DNA from: Solirubrobacteraceae bacterium
GTDB taxonomy: Bacteria > Actinomycetota > Thermoleophilia > Solirubrobacterales > Solirubrobacteraceae
DNA: 6,952 nt
Reading direction: 5' to 3'
Assembly (NCBI GenBank): GCA_024710825.1
Contig: JANJUA010000016.1
Coordinates: 1-6,952 of the forward strand
Part shown: in pieces, positions 4,492 to 6,952 of the stretch
Layout of the letters: each line of letters opens with the position of its first letter
Position numbering within the stretch: position 1 is the first letter of the stretch
The notes under the pieces: generated by a model
Database searches by the model: none
Seen by the model: the letters and a program-made list of their open reading frames with translations, nothing else
What the model was told of the DNA's origin: nothing
Translations under genes and position numbers: made by a program

Positions 4492-5906
4492 TGCGCCGAC
4501 GCCGACAGCAGCCACAGGCCGAGGCTCGTGAAGCCGACCATGACTGTGAGCATCCAGTACTGCGAGCGCGTCGCCGCCTGCGGGTCGCGGTAGACCGCCA
4601 GGGCGCGGTCGTGCGCCAGCGCGAGGCCCGCCACGTGGCCGACCACGAGCGCCCCGACCTGCACGTACCAGACGCCGGTCGCGCTGATCCAGCCGTAGTC
4701 GATCGTCGCCGCGGCGGTGCCGAACAGGTTCGAGCCGTCGCCGAGCGGGTCGGACACGAGATAGGCCAGCGCCTGCCCCTGGTAGCCCAGCAGCGAGAAG
4801 TAGTGGGCGACGAGGTAGGCGAAGGCGATCGGCACGAGCGTGTGGGCGAAGAGGCCGGCCAGCTCGCGCGCGTCGTGGCCCTCCCCCACCGTGCGCATGC
4901 CGGCGATGCCGAGCCGGTAGAGCCCGTAGACCGCCAGCACGCAGCCGACGAGGCCGATCGTGAAGGCGAGCTGGAGCGCGTCCTGCGCCGAGAGGCCGAC
5001 GTCGATGAACCACTGCTGGAGGTCGGGCGCGACGTCGTTCCACAGCGTCCCCATCGAGAAGCCGTCGAACGTCGTCGTCCCGATCGCCACGCAGACGAGC
5101 GCCACGGTCCCGGCGCGGGGGTCGAGGGACGGCAGCCCGGAAAGCGGCCGGCGGACGACGAGCGAGCGGTCGCGCCAGCGCAGCGGCGCGACCCGCGCGA
5201 GCAGCCCGAAGAAGACCCCAAACGGGTCCGCGTTGCGCAGCCACGGGTCGATTCCGTAGAGGCTCATGCCGACGAGCTGCACGGCGGCGTAGGCGAGCGC
5301 GAGGATCGCCAGCAGGCTGGGGTCGTCGCGGTTGACCGAGACGAGCTCCACCCAGGCGAACACGAGGATGCCCGCCGCCGCGGGCCAGCGGCCCAGGCGC
5401 ACCGGGTAGGCGAGTGGCTCGGGCAGCGCGCCCGCGGGCATCACCCGTCCCGCGGCCCACGCGACGGCGCGCGCTACGGCGCGCCACGGGTTGAACGCGC
5501 GGAAGACGTCGCCGAGCAGGAGCGACGCGAACGGCACCGCGACCCAGAAGACGACGTAGACGAACGTCGGCGCCAGGTTCTCCAGCGGGCTCTGGCTGCC
5601 CGCCAGGCCGGCGTAGACGACGATCCCGAACACGGCGACGCCCACCGCGCCGCACAGGACCTCCAGGACGCGCGGGATGCCCGCCCACACGACGCGCTCG
5701 CGCAGCTCCTGCATCCGCGGACGCGGCCAGAGGGTCGCGAGGGCCACGAACGAGAGGACCAGGACCATCGCCGCGCCCCAGGCGAACAGCCAGCGCGGGA
5801 TCGGCAGGTCCTGCTTGCCGACGAGCCCGTGCGCCGAGGCCGCCGCGGGAAGGACCAGGGCGGCGACGACGACCGCGGCGACCGCCACCGGCAGACGGCG
5901 CCTCAC
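4488..5906 (-). CDS. Polytopic membrane protein with signal peptide and predicted mature N-terminal His; function unknown
   Basis: 472 aa from GTG 5906, which overlaps the TGA of the cupredoxin gene (GTGA). Residues 1-25 form a signal peptide (basic RRR, a hydrophobic core, then AAASA), with likely cleavage before His26, so the mature chain would begin HGLVGKQDLPIPRW. About 9-11 membrane helices follow (for example around 40-60, 82-101, 112-131, 174-192, 197-217, 311-331, 349-370, 411-430, 452-468). Several histidines lie in or next to helices: His355 and His368 (FAHTLVPIAFAYLVAHYF), His424 and His432. I recall homologues in actinobacterial genomes, some carrying the name 'fenitrothion hydrolase', but nothing in this sequence supports a hydrolase. 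Coupling to a cupredoxin-like gene and a nearby Sco suggests copper or heme handling; this is inference. The gene is certain, the function is not. Confidence 0.88.
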   Translation of the reverse strand: MRRRLPVAVAAVVVAALVLPAAASAHGLVGKQDLPIPRWLFAWGAAMVLVLSFVALATLWPRPRMQELRERVVWAGIPRVLEVLCGAVGVAVFGIVVYAGLAGSQSPLENLAPTFVYVVFWVAVPFASLLLGDVFRAFNPWRAVARAVAWAAGRVMPAGALPEPLAYPVRLGRWPAAAGILVFAWVELVSVNRDDPSLLAILALAYAAVQLVGMSLYGIDPWLRNADPFGVFFGLLARVAPLRWRDRSLVVRRPLSGLPSLDPRAGTVALVCVAIGTTTFDGFSMGTLWNDVAPDLQQWFIDVGLSAQDALQLAFTIGLVGCVLAVYGLYRLGIAGMRTVGEGHDARELAGLFAHTLVPIAFAYLVAHYFSLLGYQGQALAYLVSDPLGDGSNLFGTAAATIDYGWISATGVWYVQVGALVVGHVAGLALAHDRALAVYRDPQAATRSQYWMLTVMVGFTSLGLWLLSASAQ

Positions 5907-6376
5907 GGCGTCACCTCGAGCCGCGCGATCTGCGTGTGCGCGCCGTGGAGCTCGACCTCGAAGCGTCCGTCGATGCTCGCCGGGAAGCGGATGCGGACGG
6001 TCTTGCCCGCGGGCAGCGCGGCGGTCTCGTCGTAGCCGTGGACGTGGACCTCGTCGGCGGCGTCGGAGCGCACCCGGAAGTCCACCTCTTCGCCCTTCTC
6101 GAAGCTCAGCTCCCGGACGCCTCCGTCGGGCTCGCCGTCACGTACGACTATCAACGGCGGGCGCGCCTCGGCCGGGCGCTCGGGCTCGGAAGCATCAGGC
6201 TCAGGCTCGACCTCAGGCTCAGCCTCGGCCTCGGACGGGGCCGTGGCGGTCTGCGTCACGGTGACGGTCGCCGTCGTGCTCGACTCGTCGTCGGCGGCGT
6301 CACGCGCCACGATGAAGCCGACGACGGCGACGACCACGGCGACGGCGAGCACGGCGATCCGGTTGCTACCGGTCAT
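5903..6376 (-). CDS. Membrane-anchored cupredoxin-like domain protein (intact copy)
   Basis: 157 aa. Residues 7-24 form an N-terminal hydrophobic anchor (IAVLAVAVVVAVVGFIVA). A Thr-rich stretch and a Glu/Pro/Ala-rich linker (about 31-72) lead to a C-terminal cupredoxin-like beta-domain (74-157). It has LSFEKGEEVDFRVRSDAADEV, then HVHGYD, a GKTVRIRFPA strand, and GRFEVELHGAHTQIARLEV. His111, His113, His144 and His147 are candidate metal ligands; there is no cysteine in the domain, so it cannot be a classical type 1 blue-copper site. The start at 6376 is chosen because AAGGAGG lies 12 nt upstream and the hydrophobic anchor follows at once; the longer open frame upstream reads through duplicated sequence. 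The TGA overlaps the GTG of the polytopic membrane protein. Its 5' half is duplicated at 6551-6767. The fold is fairly sure; the metal and partner are not. Confidence 0.87.
   Translation of the reverse strand: MTGSNRIAVLAVAVVVAVVGFIVARDAADDESSTTATVTVTQTATAPSEAEAEPEVEPEPDASEPERPAEARPPLIVVRDGEPDGGVRELSFEKGEEVDFRVRSDAADEVHVHGYDETAALPAGKTVRIRFPASIDGRFEVELHGAHTQIARLEVTP
6157..6165 (+). repeat. 9-bp GCGGGCGCG at left boundary of the tandem duplication
   Basis: GCGGGCGCG occurs here, at 6542-6550 and at 6933-6941, exactly at the left end, the junction and the right end of the two duplicated units. This fits a duplication formed between two pre-existing short identical sequences. The word is GC-only and so not rare in this DNA; its position is the evidence. 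Confidence 0.6.
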
Positions 6377-6550
6377 GGGGGTTCGGTTCCTCCTTCGGGA
6401 TGACGGACGGACGGTCAGCCGAAGGCGGGCGGCGCGCGCCCAGCGAGGCGGCGCGCGAGCCAGGCGGGCGAGCGGTGCCCCGTCGAGGTCCGGGCGACCA
6501 GGAGCGCCGGCGCCGACAGGCGCGCGGGGCGGGGGACGCGCGCGGGCGCG
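6166..6550 (+). repeat. Tandem duplication, copy A (385 bp)
   Basis: Direct repeat of 6551-6941. The unit contains, in minus-strand order, the 3' end and stop of an upstream gene, an approximately 38-bp spacer with the AAGGAGG ribosome site, and the first 70 or so codons of the cupredoxin gene. In the upstream-gene and spacer part (6377-6550 versus 6768-6941) I count three differences. In the anchor-coding part (about 6230-6376) I count three more. Divergence is concentrated in the Glu/Pro-rich linker, where copy B has 6 extra bp. Copy A carries the 5' end of the intact cupredoxin gene. Confidence 0.93.
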
Positions 6551-6767
6551 GCTCGGCCGGGCGCTCGGGCTCCGGCTCAGGCGCCTGGGACTCAGGCTCG
6601 ACCTCAGGGTTAGCCTCGACCTCGGACGGGGCGGTGGCGGTCTGCGTGACGGTGACGGTCGCCGTCGTGCTCGACTCGTCGTCGGCGGCGTCACGCGCCA
6701 CGAAGAAGCCGACGACGGCGACGACCACGGCGACGGCGAGCACGGCGATCCGGTTGCTACCGGTCAT
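6366..6767 (-). pseudogene. Truncated duplicate of the cupredoxin-anchor gene (Y'), lacking the cupredoxin domain
   Basis: From ATG 6767 this frame encodes nearly the same anchor as the intact copy (MTGSNRIAVLAVAVVVAVVG, then FFVARD against FIVARD), the same Thr-rich stretch and a Glu/Pro linker two residues longer. Homology ends at the duplication junction after PERPAE (residue 72). From there it reads out of frame through the duplicated 3' fragment of the upstream gene as an Arg/Pro-rich tail and stops at 6368-6366, 11 bp inside the start of the intact gene. The copy offset at the start codons (391 bp) is not a multiple of three, so no in-frame fusion with the intact gene exists. The Shine-Dalgarno AAGGAGG is preserved, so a 133-aa membrane-anchored product could still be made; a decayed by-product of duplication is more likely. 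Confidence 0.75.
6415..6550 (-). pseudogene. Orphan 3' fragment of the upstream gene (X'), from the duplication
   Basis: On the minus strand this stretch repeats the last 44 or so codons and the TGA (6417-6415) of the partial gene at 6806-6952. Upstream of the junction the frame soon meets stop codons in linker-coding DNA of Y', and no start codon is seen, so it cannot be expressed alone. Its three differences from the partner all fall at third codon positions (Ala, Ala, His codons) and leave the protein unchanged. Confidence 0.6.
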
Positions 6768-6941
6768 GGGGGTTCGGTTCCTCCTTCGGGATGACGGACG
6801 GACGGTCAGCCGAAGGCGGGCGGCGCGCGCCCGGCGAGGCGGCGCGCGAGCCATGCGGGCGAGCGATGCCCCGTCGAGGTCCGGGCGACCAGGAGCGCCG
6901 GCGCCGACAGGCGCGCGGGGCGGGGGACGCGCGCGGGCGCG
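6551..6941 (+). repeat. Tandem duplication, copy B (391 bp)
   Basis: Direct repeat of 6166-6550, abutting it. This copy holds the 3' end of the partial upstream gene that reads in from the right edge and the truncated cupredoxin-anchor copy. Because the upstream gene is continuous to the window edge only here, copy B occupies the original upstream-side position. It ends in GCGGGCGCG, after which the flanking sequence differs from that after copy A. Confidence 0.93.
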
Positions 6942-6952
6942 GCGGCCGTCGC
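6806..6952 (-). CDS. C-terminal end of an unidentified upstream gene (X), cut by the right edge
   Basis: A minus-strand frame enters at the right edge and gives 48 codons before TGA at 6808-6806, ending ...SPAWLARRLAGRAPPAFG. All but two third positions are G or C. In the other copy of the duplication the three differing bases are all synonymous in this frame, which supports it as the true coding frame. It ends 38 nt before the duplicated start codon, with AAGGAGG in the spacer, so it is probably the gene preceding the cupredoxin gene in one operon. The segment is too short and Ala/Arg/Pro-rich to assign a family. Confidence 0.5.
   Translation of the reverse strand, partial: ATAAAPARVPRPARLSAPALLVARTSTGHRSPAWLARRLAGRAPPAFG

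Noticed and set aside
4488..5906. Naming the 472-aa protein 'fenitrothion hydrolase'
   Set aside because: I recall this label on homologues, but the sequence shows only a polytopic membrane protein with no recognisable hydrolase motif.
4491..6035. Long plus-strand open frame (514 codons) opposite the polytopic membrane protein
   Set aside because: The translation is a low-complexity Arg/Ala/Glu/Asp-rich string with no domain. It is a mirror frame of a high-GC gene that has a clear signal peptide and membrane helices.
5903..6146. Classical blue (type 1) copper site in the cupredoxin-like domain
   Set aside because: There is no cysteine in the domain. The histidines could bind metal in another geometry, or not at all.
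5903..6694. Longer 263-codon version of the cupredoxin gene starting at 6694
   Set aside because: The extra 106 residues are Arg/Pro-rich and read through duplicated sequence of another gene. The start at 6376 has a Shine-Dalgarno and is followed at once by the membrane anchor.
6157..6952. Mobile element or CRISPR origin of the repeats
   Set aside because: There are only two long adjacent copies, with no transposase, terminal inverted repeats, target-site duplications or spacer pattern. A simple tandem duplication explains it.

Overview
The window looks like chromosomal DNA from a high-GC actinobacterium. GC is roughly 70 percent, third codon positions are almost all G or C, and there is a mycobacterial-type CysO/CysM/Mec cysteine cluster. 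The gene set and the family of the large membrane protein suggest Thermoleophilia/Solirubrobacterales, but that placement is inference. No tRNA, rRNA, CRISPR array or insertion sequence is visible. All genes but one read on the minus strand.

Region 1 (3366 down to the left edge, minus strand) is a compact operon: moeZ-like (rhodanese + E1-like adenylyltransferase), cysO (MoaD/ThiS-like sulfur carrier), cysM (PLP cysteine synthase), tatA, mec-like JAMM peptidase, then a DUF2007-like protein cut by the left edge. The first three and mec make up the protein-thiocarboxylate route to cysteine. MoeZ activates and sulfurates the CysO C-terminus, CysM couples the thiocarboxylate to an aminoacrylate (from O-phosphoserine in the known relative), and Mec releases the product. 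The encoded CysO ends in Gly-Gly-Ala-Cys rather than Gly-Gly, so Mec (or another peptidase) probably also has to mature it. The rhodanese domain of MoeZ is N-terminal, the reverse of the mycobacterial order.

Region 2 (3367-4087) holds the 87-bp divergent intergenic region and the only plus-strand gene, a Sco1/SenC-type copper chaperone. It converges on a small unrecognised minus-strand gene (4085-4321).

Region 3 (6376 down to 4357, minus strand) is a tightly coupled three-gene unit. It encodes a membrane-anchored cupredoxin-like protein, a 472-aa polytopic membrane protein with a signal peptide whose mature N-terminus would be His, and a 44-aa single-span microprotein. Consecutive genes overlap by 4 nt. 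A role in copper or another metal is inferred from the cupredoxin domain, the membrane histidines and the nearby Sco; it is not shown.

Region 4 (6157-6952) is a direct tandem duplication of about 390 bp. It carries the 3' end of an upstream gene plus the 5' half of the cupredoxin gene. It leaves a truncated cupredoxin-gene copy (Y', no cupredoxin domain) and an orphan 3' fragment between the upstream gene and the intact copy. A 9-bp GCGGGCGCG sequence sits at all three boundaries.
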